Source: Streptomyces regalis (GTDB lineage Bacteria > Actinomycetota > Actinomycetes > Streptomycetales > Streptomycetaceae). Taken from it: DNA of 64,000 nucleotides. Every line of letters starts with the position of its first letter. Position 1 is the first letter of the stretch. The stretch lies in NCBI RefSeq assembly GCF_001509475.1, contig NZ_LLZG01000081.1, forward strand, positions 78,885 through 142,884, written 5' to 3'. The position numbers and the translations under genes are program-made. This document shows positions 25,836 through 34,993 of this stretch, piece by piece. Under the pieces are notes generated by a model. That model was not told where the DNA came from and did not search any database. It saw only the letters and a program-made list of their open reading frames with translations.

Positions 25836-28673
25836 GTGACCGCACAAACGCCGCCTACGCCGCCTTTCCGCGATCAGCGACTGCCGTTCGCGAAGCGCAT
25901 CGACGACCTTCTGTCGCGGCTCACGCTCGACGAGAAGATCGGCTTCCTGCACCAGTTCGCACCGGCCGTCGAGCGGCTCGGCATCGACGAATTCCGCACC
26001 GGGCAGGAAGCGCTGCACGGCGTGGCCTGGATGGGCCCGGCCACCGTGTTTCCCCAGGCCGTCGGCCTTGGCGCGACCTGGAACACGGACCTGGTACGAC
26101 GGGTCGGCGACGCCGTCTCCAAGGAGACCCGTGCGATGCGTGCCCGCGACGACCGCGTGGGCCTGAACGTCTGGGCCCCCACCGTCAACCTCCTGCGCCA
26201 CCCCCTGTGGGGCCGCAACGAGGAGGGCTACTCGGAGGACCCGAAGCTCACCTCGGCCATCGCCACCGCGTACACCCGCGGCCTGCGCGGCGACCACCCC
26301 ACGTACTGGCGCACCGCGCCCGTCCTCAAGCACTGGCTGGCCCACAACAACGAGACGGGCCGCGACGTCACGTCCTCCTCGGTGCGCCCGCGCGTCCTGC
26401 ACGAGTACGACCTGCGTGCCTTCCGCGAGACGGTCGAGGCGGGCGCGACGGCCGGGGTGATGCCGGCGTACAACCTGGTCAACGGCCGCCCCAACCACGT
26501 CTCGCCGTATCTGCGCGAGCACCTGCGCGCCTGGACCGACGAGGACCTGCTGGTCTGCTCGGACGCGGGCGCACCCTCCAACCTGGTCGATTCCGAGCAC
26601 TACTTCGACACCCACGAGGAGGCCACGGCGGCCTCGATCCTCGCCGGCGTCGACAGCTTCACCGACCACGGCACCGACAGCTCGAAGATCACCGCACGGA
26701 TCCGCGGCGCCCTCGACCAGGGCCTGCTGACCGAGTCGGACATCGACACGGCGGTGCGCCGCCAGCTCTCGGTCCGCTTCCGCCTCGGCGAGTTCGACCC
26801 GGAGTACGACCCGCATGCGCTCACCAAGGACTTCGACACCCCGGCCCACCGCGCCCTCGCCCAGGAGGCCGCCGAGCAGTCGGTCGTCCTGCTCAAGAAC
26901 AGCGGCGGCCTGCTGCCGCTCGCGCCGGACACCCGGCTCGCCGTGGTCGGTCTGCTCGCCGACGAGTGCAAGCGCGACTGGTACAGCGGCACGCTCATCC
27001 ACCGCTGCACCCCGCTGGAGGGCCTGTACGAGCGGTTCGGTGCGGACCGGGTGGACTTCGCGGAGGGCGTCGACCGCATCCTGCTGAAGACGTCGGCCGG
27101 AGCCTTCCTGCACGTCCCCGAGGCGGACGCCGACGACGAGGTACGCGGCGCCGAGGGCGCCCTCGACCCGGCCCTGCTCGCCGGCCGTACGGATCTGCCG
27201 CCGCTGACCACCGACCCGACCGGCACCGAGTTCGCGCTCGTCGACTGGGGCGAGGGCGTGCTGACCCTGCGGGCCCCCGACGGCCGCTATCTGTCGGTCG
27301 CCGAGGACGGCTGTGTCCGCGCCTCCGCCGACCAGCCCGGAGGCTGGGTCGTCCAGGAGACATTCCGCCTGGAACCCCACGAGAACGGACACCTCCTCCG
27401 CCATGTCGGCACGGGTCGCCACGTCTCAGTCGCCGCCGACGGCGTGAGGGTTGCCGAAGCGAATCCGGAAATCTTCGAGCTCATCGTCGTCGAAAGCGGC
27501 GAAGACGCAGTGACCAGGGTCACCTCGCAGGCGGACGTGGTCCTGGTGGTCGCGGGCAACGACCCGCACATCAACGGCCGTGAGACCGAGGACCGCACGA
27601 CGCTGGCCCTCCCCGCGCACCAGGAGCGCCTGTTGCGCGCCGCCCGCGCGGCCAACCCGAACACGGTGCTGGCGCTGGTGTCGGCGTACCCCTACGCCGT
27701 CGACCCGGCCGCCCTCCCGGCGATCCTGTGGACGTCCCACGGCGGCCAGGCGGCCGGTACCGCCCTCACCCGCGTCCTGGCCGGCGACGTCTCCCCCGCC
27801 GGCCGCCTCCCGCAGACCTGGTACGCCGACGACGCCGACCTGCCCGACCTCCTCGACTACGACGTGATCGGCGGCCGTCAGACCTACCTGTACTTCGAGG
27901 GGACCCCGCTGTTCCCGTTCGGCCACGGCCTGTCGTACGCGGCCTTCTCCTACGCCGACCTGGAGACCCGCGTGGCGGACGACGCGCTGCACGTCTCCTT
28001 CACGGTCACCAACACCGGGGACGTGACGTCCGACGAGGTCGCCCAGCTCTACACGCGCGCCGTGGAACCGACGGTGCCGCGCCCGCGGCGGGAGTTGGTG
28101 GCCCACAGCCGGGTGCGGCTGGAGCCCGGCGAGCAGTCGACCCTGACCTTCGAAGTCCCCTTGTCGTCCTTCGACTTCTGGGACGTGGCGCGGGGCGCCT
28201 GGCGCCGTGAGCCGGGCCCGTACGAGATCCTGGCCGGCGCCTCCAGCGAGGACATCCGCCTGCGCACGACCGTGCTCCTGGACGGCGAGGCGGCCGCACC
28301 GCGCCCGGTCCTGCGCCGCGGCCTGGACGCGGCCGATTTCGACGAGCAGAGCGGCGTGGCGATCGTCGACCGCACGAAGGCGTCGGGCGACGCGGTGACG
28401 CCCGCCCAGGGCAGGTCGGGCGAACTGATCTACCGCGACTGCGACTTCGAAGGCGGCGTCACGGCGGTGACGGCCACCGTGTCCGGCGACGGCGTGGTCG
28501 AGGTCTCGCTGGACGGGGGCGCGGTGCTCGCCGTGCTGACGTCGAAGGCGCCGGATGCGAGCCCGTACGACTACTCGACGCAGCGCGCCGAGATCATCGC
28601 CGAGGGCGTCCGCGACGTCCACCTCAGACTGCGCGGCCCGGTGCGGCTCGCGCACGTCGGCTTCTCCGGTTGA
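25836..28673 (+). CDS. GH3 beta-glucosidase with inserted beta-trefoil-like domain
   Basis: Retaining beta-glycosidase of 945 residues, no signal peptide, so cytoplasmic. The GH3 barrel runs to about residue 300 with nucleophile Asp243 in EDLLVCSDAGAPSNL. The alpha/beta sandwich carries the acid/base region HINGRETEDRTTLALP (Glu583 or Glu585). About residues 412-555 are an insertion within the sandwich domain with fascin/ricin-like repeats (LTLRAPDGRYLSVAEDG, LLRHVGTGRHVSVAADG). An FnIII-like domain follows (around 700-800), then a CBM6-like tail (YRDCDFEGGVTAVTATVSGD). GTG 25836 has AAGGGGAA at 25822. An ATG at 25779 is possible but would place the operator in the gene. It probably removes glucose from the de-xylosylated backbone. 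Confidence 0.9.
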   Translation: MTAQTPPTPPFRDQRLPFAKRIDDLLSRLTLDEKIGFLHQFAPAVERLGIDEFRTGQEALHGVAWMGPATVFPQAVGLGATWNTDLVRRVGDAVSKETRAMRARDDRVGLNVWAPTVNLLRHPLWGRNEEGYSEDPKLTSAIATAYTRGLRGDHPTYWRTAPVLKHWLAHNNETGRDVTSSSVRPRVLHEYDLRAFRETVEAGATAGVMPAYNLVNGRPNHVSPYLREHLRAWTDEDLLVCSDAGAPSNLVDSEHYFDTHEEATAASILAGVDSFTDHGTDSSKITARIRGALDQGLLTESDIDTAVRRQLSVRFRLGEFDPEYDPHALTKDFDTPAHRALAQEAAEQSVVLLKNSGGLLPLAPDTRLAVVGLLADECKRDWYSGTLIHRCTPLEGLYERFGADRVDFAEGVDRILLKTSAGAFLHVPEADADDEVRGAEGALDPALLAGRTDLPPLTTDPTGTEFALVDWGEGVLTLRAPDGRYLSVAEDGCVRASADQPGGWVVQETFRLEPHENGHLLRHVGTGRHVSVAADGVRVAEANPEIFELIVVESGEDAVTRVTSQADVVLVVAGNDPHINGRETEDRTTLALPAHQERLLRAARAANPNTVLALVSAYPYAVDPAALPAILWTSHGGQAAGTALTRVLAGDVSPAGRLPQTWYADDADLPDLLDYDVIGGRQTYLYFEGTPLFPFGHGLSYAAFSYADLETRVADDALHVSFTVTNTGDVTSDEVAQLYTRAVEPTVPRPRRELVAHSRVRLEPGEQSTLTFEVPLSSFDFWDVARGAWRREPGPYEILAGASSEDIRLRTTVLLDGEAAAPRPVLRRGLDAADFDEQSGVAIVDRTKASGDAVTPAQGRSGELIYRDCDFEGGVTAVTATVSGDGVVEVSLDGGAVLAVLTSKAPDASPYDYSTQRAEIIAEGVRDVHLRLRGPVRLAHVGFSG

Positions 28674-28695
28674 GGGTCCGGAAGAGGCCGACGTA

Positions 28696-28741
28696 AAGAA
28701 GGGGCCCGGCACCGGAAGGCATCGGTGCCGGGCCCCTTTTC
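28696..28741. terminator. Bidirectional terminator after GH3
   Basis: A perfect 16-bp stem (AAGGGGCCCGGCACCG at 28699-28714 with CGGTGCCGGGCCCCTT at 28723-28738) and 8-base loop, flanked by an A-rich side and TTTT. It can serve both the GH3 gene and the convergent aldehyde dehydrogenase gene at 28827. Confidence 0.9.
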
Positions 28742-28826
28742 ATCCCGGGATACGGACCCAGTCTAGCTGAAAACGATTGTCACAAGCTAGAGCAGATCCC
28801 GAACGGTCTCAGATAGCTCAGAGAGC

Positions 28827-30287
28827 TCAGAGAGCGAGGCCGGTGAGGACCATCACCCGCTCGTAGGTGTAGTCGTCCATCGCGAACTTCACGCCCTCAC
28901 GGCCCACACCGGACTGCTTGGCGCCGCCGTACGGCATCTGGTCGGCGCGGTAGGAAGGCACGTCGCCGATGACGACGCCGCCGACCTCGAGGGCACGGTG
29001 GGCCCGGAAGGCGGTCTGCAGGTCGTGCGTGAACACACCTGCCTGGAGGCCGTACTTGGAGTCGTTGGCGGCGGCGAAGGCGGCGGCCTCCCCGTCGACC
29101 TTCTGCACGGTGAGGACGGGCCCGAAGACCTCCTCGCACGAGAGGGTGACGTCGGCCGGTACGTCGGTGAGGACGGTCGGCGCGTAGGAGGCACCGTCGC
29201 GCTTGCCGCCGGTGAGCAGAGCCGCCCCCGCCGCGACGGCTTCGTCCACCCACGTCTCGACGCGCTTGGCGGCGTCCTCGCTGACCAGCGGCCCGACGTC
29301 GGTCGCGTCGTCGCTCGGGTCGCCGGTGACCTGGGCCTCGACGGCGGCGACGATGCGCGGCACGAGCCGGTCGTAGACGGACGCGTCCGCGATCACCCGC
29401 TGCACGGAGATGCAGGACTGGCCGCCCTGGTAGTTGGAGAACGTGGCGATGCGGGTGGCGGCCCAGTCGAGGTCGGCGTCGGAGGCGTAGTCGCCGAGCA
29501 CGACCGCCGCGCCGTTGCCGCCCAGCTCCAGGGTGCAGTGCTTGCGCGGCACCGAGTCCATGATCGCGTAGCCGACCTTCTCGGAGCCGGTGAAGGAGAT
29601 CACGGGCAGGCGCGGGTCCTGGACGAGCGCGGGCATACGGTCGTTCGGAACCGGGAGGATGCTCCAGGAGCCGGCCGGAAGCTCAGTCTCGGCGAGCAGC
29701 TCACCGATGACGAGCCCGGAGAGCGGGGTGGCCGGGGCGGGCTTCAGGATGATCGGCGCGCCGGCGGCGAGGGCCGGGGCGATCTTGTGGGCGCACAGGT
29801 TCAGCGGGAAGTTGAACGGCGCGATCCCCAGCACGACGCCCTTGGGGAAGCGCCGGGTGAGGGCGAGGCGACCCTGACCGCCGAGGTCGGTGTCGAGCCG
29901 CTGGGCCTCTCCCCCGTTGAACCGCCGGGCCTCCTCGGCCGCGAACCGGAACACGGACACGGCACGGCCGACCTCGCCGCGGGCCCACTTCATGGGCTTG
30001 CCGTTCTCGGCGGAGATCAGCCGGGCGATCTCCTCGGTCCGCTCGACGAGCCGCCTGCTGACGTGGTCGAGCGCGGCGGCACGCACGTGGGCCGGCGTCG
30101 CGGCGAAGTCCTCGCGGACGGCGTACGCGGCGGCCACGGCCTCCTCGATCTGCGCGTCCGTCGGCGCACTCACCTTGCCGACGACCCGCCCGTCCCACGG
30201 GGAGGTGACATCAAAGCTGTCCTCGCCACTGACCTGGCGACCGGCGAGCCAGAAGGCGTGGGTGACCGCCACATTTTCTTTGGGCAT
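28827..30287 (-). CDS. Aldehyde dehydrogenase family protein (NAD(P)-dependent)
   Basis: Oxidises an aldehyde to its acid; 486 residues from ATG 30287 (MPKENVAVTHAFWLAGRQVS). Cofactor and catalytic elements are complete: FNFPLNLCAHKIAPALAAG, VISFTGSEKVG, general-base Glu in CTLELGGNGAAVVL, and catalytic Cys in FSNYQGGQSCISVQRV. The EVFGPVLTVQKVDG and MPYGGAKQSGVGREG blocks close the C-terminus. Its closest look is to glyceraldehyde-3-phosphate or succinate-semialdehyde type enzymes; the substrate is uncertain. With the PucR regulator upstream and gabT nearby, a role in the GABA/polyamine route (semialdehyde oxidation) is plausible. It is converging on GH3 across the shared terminator. Confidence 0.9.
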   Translation of the reverse strand: MPKENVAVTHAFWLAGRQVSGEDSFDVTSPWDGRVVGKVSAPTDAQIEEAVAAAYAVREDFAATPAHVRAAALDHVSRRLVERTEEIARLISAENGKPMKWARGEVGRAVSVFRFAAEEARRFNGGEAQRLDTDLGGQGRLALTRRFPKGVVLGIAPFNFPLNLCAHKIAPALAAGAPIILKPAPATPLSGLVIGELLAETELPAGSWSILPVPNDRMPALVQDPRLPVISFTGSEKVGYAIMDSVPRKHCTLELGGNGAAVVLGDYASDADLDWAATRIATFSNYQGGQSCISVQRVIADASVYDRLVPRIVAAVEAQVTGDPSDDATDVGPLVSEDAAKRVETWVDEAVAAGAALLTGGKRDGASYAPTVLTDVPADVTLSCEEVFGPVLTVQKVDGEAAAFAAANDSKYGLQAGVFTHDLQTAFRAHRALEVGGVVIGDVPSYRADQMPYGGAKQSGVGREGVKFAMDDYTYERVMVLTGLAL

Positions 30288-30646
30288 ATCGAGTCCCGGC
30301 CCTTCCGCGTTGGGGGTGTCCTGTGTGTCGTGGTCCACGGTAGGGGGGCGGTGGCTGAGTGGTGTTTGTCCGGGGTGGAGTGGTGAGGGGAGGGGCTGCG
30401 CCGGTTTGGCGGGGTGGGTGGTGCGCGACCCAGGATGCCTCGCCCCCGCCGCCCCTACCCGTCCCATCCCCCAGGGGCTCTGCCCTTTCGACCCCGCCAG
30501 GGGGCACTGCCCCCTGGACCCCCGCTCCTCAAACGCCGGAGGGGCTGGACCTAGCCCGTCCGGCGTTTGAGGACGAGGCCCCTTCAGGGCCGAAGCCGGG
30601 TCTGGGGGCGGCAGCCCCCAGCGAGGCCCGCACCGACGCCGGCTGT
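30288..30646. repeat. Intergenic region with three GC hairpins (Streptomyces-type repeats)
   Basis: No gene is supported here. Three strong inverted repeats are present: CCAGGGGG/CCCCCTGG near 30497-30517; a perfect 14-bp stem CCTCAAACGCCGGA / TCCGGCGTTTGAGG (30527-30540 and 30559-30572); and CTGGGGGC/GCCCCCAG near 30603-30622. The sequence around the second stem is of a kind I know to recur in Streptomyces intergenic regions. They lie 3' of the PucR gene and 5' of the aldehyde dehydrogenase, so terminator or RNA-processing roles are likely. Confidence 0.65.
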
Positions 30647-32239
30647 CTACTCCGCCGACGTCGCCTTCAACGCCAGCCAAAGCTCCATCCGCACATCCGC
30701 GTCGTCCAGCGAACGCCCCAGAATCTCCTCCACCCGCCGCATCCGGTACCGCAGCGTGTGCCGATGCACCCCCAGATCCGCAGCCGCCGCGTCCCACTGC
30801 CCGTGCCGCGACAGCCACGCCCGCAGCGAGGCCACCAGATCCCCCCGCCCCGTCGCGTCATGCTCATGCAGCGCCCGCAGCAACCCGTCCGCGAACGCCT
30901 TCACCGCATCGTCCGCGAGCAGCGGCAGCACCGACCCGGCGGCCAGCTGCTCGTGCTCCACGCACACCCGCCCCCGCCGCCGAGCCACCGACAGGGCCTG
31001 CTCGGCCTGCTTGTACGCCGCCGCGGCAGCGATCGGCCCGGCCGGCGCCGAGAGCCCCACGACCAGCTCGTCCTCGCCGGCGCCCGCCGCCTGCTCGGGT
31101 ACGTCCCCCGCCCGCGCCGCCTCCAGCGCTGCCGCGTACTTCGCGCACGCCGCCACCGCCGCACCCCCGTCCGCGGCGAGCACCACCAGCCGCGCCGCTT
31201 CACCCTCCCCCTCCGGCACGACGAGCACCGCCTCCCCGGCCCGAGCCGCCGCGGACTCCACGATCTCGGTGACGGCGCCCAGCGGATCCCCGTTCGTGTC
31301 GGACGCGGCGACGATCACCCGGAAGGGCGCGTCCAGCAGCTCGCCGTACAGGTCTCCCGCCACGGCCCGCGCATGGTCCGGCTCCCCGGCGAGCAGCATG
31401 CGCAGCACCGCCGCGCCCACCCGCTGCTCGGCCGCGTGCAGCGACCGCGACCGCTCGGTGGTCAGCGTCAGCAGCGCGATCGCCGAGTACACGGCGTACC
31501 GCTCCGCGGTACCCAGCGCCGCCGCCGTCCCCACGGCCAGCGCCGCCCGCGGCCGACGCCCCGTGCCCAGCGTGTGCAGCTCGACCCGGTCCTCGTGCTC
31601 CGGCCCGCCGACCACGGACGACGCCGGCGCGGGCCGCTCCCGCAGCCGCTCCACGTCCGCCGTGAGCCGTGCCGCCCGCCGCCCCGCCCACTCGGGCGCC
31701 GTCGCGACCACGGCACCGGACGCGTCGTACAGGGCCGCCCAGCCGTCCACCTGGGAGGCCAGCGCGGCCAGCAGCCCTTCCGGACCGTCGGTCAACGCCT
31801 GCTTCGTCAGCTCCCGTTGCGCCGCGAACCCCGCCGTCACCGCCCGGTACTGGTCCGCCGCGATCGCCGCCGAGACGGCCTTGCTGATGGCGAGGAAGGG
31901 CGTGCGGCGCGGCACCTCCAGCAGCGGCAGGCCCTCCTCCTTCGCCGCTTCGACCAGCGCCGCGGGGATGTCCTCGTAGTTGACGCCGACCGCGAAGCCG
32001 AGCCCGACCACGCCCGCACCGGCCAGCCGTCGCACATAGCGCCGCATCGCCTCGGGGTTCTCCGCGTCCAGCTTGAGCGCGGTGATCAGCAGCAGCTCGC
32101 CGCCCTCCATATAGGGGACCGGGTCGGCGAGCTCACTGACGTGCGCCCAGCGCACGGGCACGTCCAGGCGGTCCTCGCCCGCCCGCACGGTCAGCTTCAG
32201 CGCGGAGTGGTGGACGAGCGAGGCGAGCGTCGGGGGCAT
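30647..32239 (-). CDS. PucR-family transcriptional regulator
   Basis: DNA-binding regulator of 530 residues. The N-terminal PucR domain (to about residue 125: PVRWAHVSELADPVPYMEGG, GFAVGVNYEDIPAALVEAA) senses a ligand. A middle GGDEF-like CdaR domain follows. The C-terminal helix-turn-helix is WDAAAADLGVHRHTLRYRMR near residue 500. PucR proteins in actinobacteria often control purine, amino-acid or GABA catabolism. ATG 32239 has AGGC-rich sequence upstream, and the leader holds repeated GATCACA motifs (32255-32299) that may be autoregulatory sites. Neighbouring aldehyde dehydrogenase and gabT genes suggest GABA-linked targets; this is inference. Confidence 0.9.
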   Translation of the reverse strand: MPPTLASLVHHSALKLTVRAGEDRLDVPVRWAHVSELADPVPYMEGGELLLITALKLDAENPEAMRRYVRRLAGAGVVGLGFAVGVNYEDIPAALVEAAKEEGLPLLEVPRRTPFLAISKAVSAAIAADQYRAVTAGFAAQRELTKQALTDGPEGLLAALASQVDGWAALYDASGAVVATAPEWAGRRAARLTADVERLRERPAPASSVVGGPEHEDRVELHTLGTGRRPRAALAVGTAAALGTAERYAVYSAIALLTLTTERSRSLHAAEQRVGAAVLRMLLAGEPDHARAVAGDLYGELLDAPFRVIVAASDTNGDPLGAVTEIVESAAARAGEAVLVVPEGEGEAARLVVLAADGGAAVAACAKYAAALEAARAGDVPEQAAGAGEDELVVGLSAPAGPIAAAAAYKQAEQALSVARRRGRVCVEHEQLAAGSVLPLLADDAVKAFADGLLRALHEHDATGRGDLVASLRAWLSRHGQWDAAAADLGVHRHTLRYRMRRVEEILGRSLDDADVRMELWLALKATSAE

Positions 32240-32254
32240 GAGGCCTTCAGTCGG

Positions 32255-32299
32255 TGTGATCTCGGCGATCTTCGGATTGATCTTGTGATCCGTGTGATC
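32255..32299. promoter_or_regulatory. Repeated TGTGATC motifs upstream of the PucR gene
   Basis: Five GATC tetramers within 42 bases (32258, 32267, 32279, 32287, 32296). Three are in the longer form TGTGATC on the plus strand (GATCACA on the coding minus strand) at 32255, 32284 and 32293. They lie 16-60 bases before the PucR start. Spacing of 8-12 bases suggests binding on one helix face. Confidence 0.45.
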
Positions 32300-32375
32300 T
32301 TTTGGCCGCCATGTATGAACGGCCTGTACCGATTCTGCCTCACCGTACGGTCATGGGGTGACGTGAAGTCCGGAC

Positions 32376-34763
32376 CTACCCCCGCAGATCCACCAGCAAC
32401 GGCGGCGCGTGCTCCCCGTTCACCTGCGTCAGTGACAGCACCGCATGTCCCGGCGGCACCGCATGCGCCAGCTCGGACGCCGACCACCGCTCCCGCTCGA
32501 CCTGGCGGACGGTGACCGCTTCCGTGGTCACCGCCTTGCCGGTCACCAGCTTGCGCAGGGCGTGCATGGCCCGGGTCATCGGCTGATCGGCGAACACGGT
32601 GTGCTGGGCGACATCGGTGGTCTCCACCCACTCCGTGCCCCAGGCGTCCGCGAAGCGGCTGCCGTCCCAGGTCGTCACTCCGGACAGCGCCATCCGGCAG
32701 CCGACTGCCCCGTACAGCGGCCCGTGCAGGGCTTCCGGGACGTCGGAGACCGTGCGCAGCGCCAGCACGACACCGGCGTTCTGCGAGCGCAGCCGCTGAA
32801 TCCGCCGTACCGATTCGGGAGTGACGGTGCCGGTGGCGTCGTCGAGGACCAGGCCGACGAAGTGGTCGCGTGCCCCTTCCCTCACGACCGCGGCGAACTG
32901 GGCCAGCACCAGCCGTGCGATCAGCCGGGACGCCTCCTCGTGACCACGCTCGGGCAGGTCGATACGGACCCGCAGCGGGTGGTGGGCCACGGCTCGCAGC
33001 GAGAACGGGCGGATCGTGTCGCCCCCCGAGCCGAAGAAGTCGGCGAAAGCGGGCCGGTCCAGCAGGGCGAGCCGGTCGGCGAGCACCGGGCCGGCGTCGC
33101 CGGGGGCGCCGGTGTGCCGGACGCGGGCCTCGAGTTCGCGGCGCATCGCCGTGTGCTGGTCGTCGGCCAGCCGCTCGCGCAGGTCGGTCAGGGCCGCCGG
33201 GTCCCCTTCCAGCAGCTGCCGCAGGACGGGCAGGGCGGGGAAGCGGCCGTACGCGGCCAGGTAGGGGCCCAGGAGCTGGGCGAGGGCGGTGGCCGCGCGC
33301 TCGGCGCCGACGGTGTCGAGGTCCCCGGCCAGCGCCTCGGCGAGGAACCCGGCTGCCTCGTCGGGGTCGTCCACGTCCGCGTACGGGTCGAGGTCGTGCA
33401 CAGACGCGGGGTCGCCGATGCGCACCACGACGTCGTACGACGAGTCCGCCCCGACCGCCGCGCCCGCGCCGCACACCACGACGACCGCACAACTGCCGGT
33501 GAGGGCCTGGAGCGTGAGGGACTCGGTCACCGGGGCGATCACGTGCCGGGTCTTGCCGGCGCCCGACGGCCCGACGACCAGCAGCGAGGTGCCCAGCGTC
33601 TGCGACCCGAGGGCCGCACCCACGCCGCCGTATGCCGGCGGGGTGCGCTCGTCGGCGGCCCACTGCCCGATGCGCACCTGCCCGGTGAGCAGGTCGTGCC
33701 GGGCGGCGCGGCCGCCCAGGTCCCGGGCGCCGGAGGGGTGGGTGAACGCGGCGGCCCCGTGCCGCAGCACCGTGTCCGCGAAGGCAGCCATCCGGCCCTG
33801 GCTCCGGGCCCGGCCCCAGGCGTACTCGAGGCGGGCGCAGTCCACGTCGTTCATCCGCCCGGCGAACACCTCGGCGGTGAGCAGGTCGGCCACCTGGTGC
33901 TGCCCGGCGGCGCGCAGGGCCGGCCACTGGGCGGGGGGCACAGGGGCCGGCTTCGCAGGCCCGTCCGTGCCGGTGGACCGGCGGACGGCGAGCCGCTCCT
34001 TGGCATAGGCCCGCCAGTCGCCCGCCCGGGCGAAGGGCCAGATCACGAGGAGGGTGATGACCGTGTACAGGCCGTAGACGAACAGTGGCGACTGGAGCAG
34101 TTCGTAGCCCTGGGAGAGGGCGATGGTCAGGTTGAGGAGGGGGTCGACGACCGGGACGGGGTCCCAGAACGCCCCGGGGAACGCGCTGGGGAACACGAGC
34201 GCCAGCGCCACGAGGGCCCAAAGGGCAGTGAGCGCGGCACGCCGGGGCTGGGGCTTGCGGGCGAAGTAGTAGCCGGACACCTTGCCCCAGCTACCGAGAC
34301 GGGCCATGGCCCAGACGAGCAGGGCAAAGGAGATGCCCCGGTAGGCGATGAAGGCCTCAATGCCCCACCCACCGGGCTTGGCATTGATCTCGGTCGCGGT
34401 CTCCCACCAGTCGTCCGGTGTGACCAGCCGCAGGGGAGCCCACTGATACGGAATCCCGCCACGCAGCCACAAAGACCAGATGATCATTCCGGCGACCGCC
34501 GGGATCACCATGCCGACGATCGTCATCGGGCTGAGCCGCTGTTGCTGATCCGCTCCCTTTGCCGGCCGGTAACCCATTCGCCAGATGCCGGGCCGGGCCT
34601 CGGGACGGGGCTCGTTCAGCCAGCCGGCGATTCCCGATGGCGTCGGCTGGTCCGGGGCGTGCGTCGGCCGTGGCGGTGCCGTCGGCACCTTCGGTGGGCC
34701 CGCCGGGCGCGGTACCGGGTTCGCATGCGTGCCCCGCGCGTCCCTCGTCCCGTCGCTGTCCAT
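32376..34763 (-). CDS. Membrane-anchored P-loop ATPase, coupling-protein-like, unknown role
   Basis: A 795-residue protein that I recognise only by architecture. After a proline-rich N-terminus come about five TM segments (residues 80-240: MTIVGMVIPAVAGMIIWSLW, LFVYGLYTVITLLVIWPFA). A cytoplasmic domain follows with Walker A in LLVVGPSGAGKTRHVIAP near residue 395 and a Walker B-like FVGLVLDDATG near 645. The layout resembles VirD4/TraG coupling ATPases, but no secretion or conjugation genes lie nearby. ATG 34763 is preferred over ATG 34796 because AGGGGAAGAGGG precedes it. It is divergent from gabT. It could be a conserved actinobacterial envelope ATPase; the function is unknown. Confidence 0.75.
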   Translation of the reverse strand: MDSDGTRDARGTHANPVPRPAGPPKVPTAPPRPTHAPDQPTPSGIAGWLNEPRPEARPGIWRMGYRPAKGADQQQRLSPMTIVGMVIPAVAGMIIWSLWLRGGIPYQWAPLRLVTPDDWWETATEINAKPGGWGIEAFIAYRGISFALLVWAMARLGSWGKVSGYYFARKPQPRRAALTALWALVALALVFPSAFPGAFWDPVPVVDPLLNLTIALSQGYELLQSPLFVYGLYTVITLLVIWPFARAGDWRAYAKERLAVRRSTGTDGPAKPAPVPPAQWPALRAAGQHQVADLLTAEVFAGRMNDVDCARLEYAWGRARSQGRMAAFADTVLRHGAAAFTHPSGARDLGGRAARHDLLTGQVRIGQWAADERTPPAYGGVGAALGSQTLGTSLLVVGPSGAGKTRHVIAPVTESLTLQALTGSCAVVVVCGAGAAVGADSSYDVVVRIGDPASVHDLDPYADVDDPDEAAGFLAEALAGDLDTVGAERAATALAQLLGPYLAAYGRFPALPVLRQLLEGDPAALTDLRERLADDQHTAMRRELEARVRHTGAPGDAGPVLADRLALLDRPAFADFFGSGGDTIRPFSLRAVAHHPLRVRIDLPERGHEEASRLIARLVLAQFAAVVREGARDHFVGLVLDDATGTVTPESVRRIQRLRSQNAGVVLALRTVSDVPEALHGPLYGAVGCRMALSGVTTWDGSRFADAWGTEWVETTDVAQHTVFADQPMTRAMHALRKLVTGKAVTTEAVTVRQVERERWSASELAHAVPPGHAVLSLTQVNGEHAPPLLVDLRG

Positions 34764-34993
34764 CGCCCTCTTCCCCTGACCAGCCGTTCCGTCCACCGTC
34801 AGCGAGCCAATCTAATGCCCCCGCGTGGGGAGTTCACCGCTTACGCGGCCGGGCGCTCTCGTGAACGCCATGTCCACCACGGACAACATGCCTCGCCGAC
34901 AACGCCCACATGGAGCATGCCCACCCCCCACTCCCCGCCCTAGCCTGCGAGAAAAGACAAGACAAGCGTCCGCAAAACCCCCAGGAGCCCCTC

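Noticed and set aside
32376..34763. Integrated conjugative element marked by a TraG-like gene
   Set aside because: No relaxase, integrase, att repeats or tRNA gene nearby, and surrounding genes are core-type.
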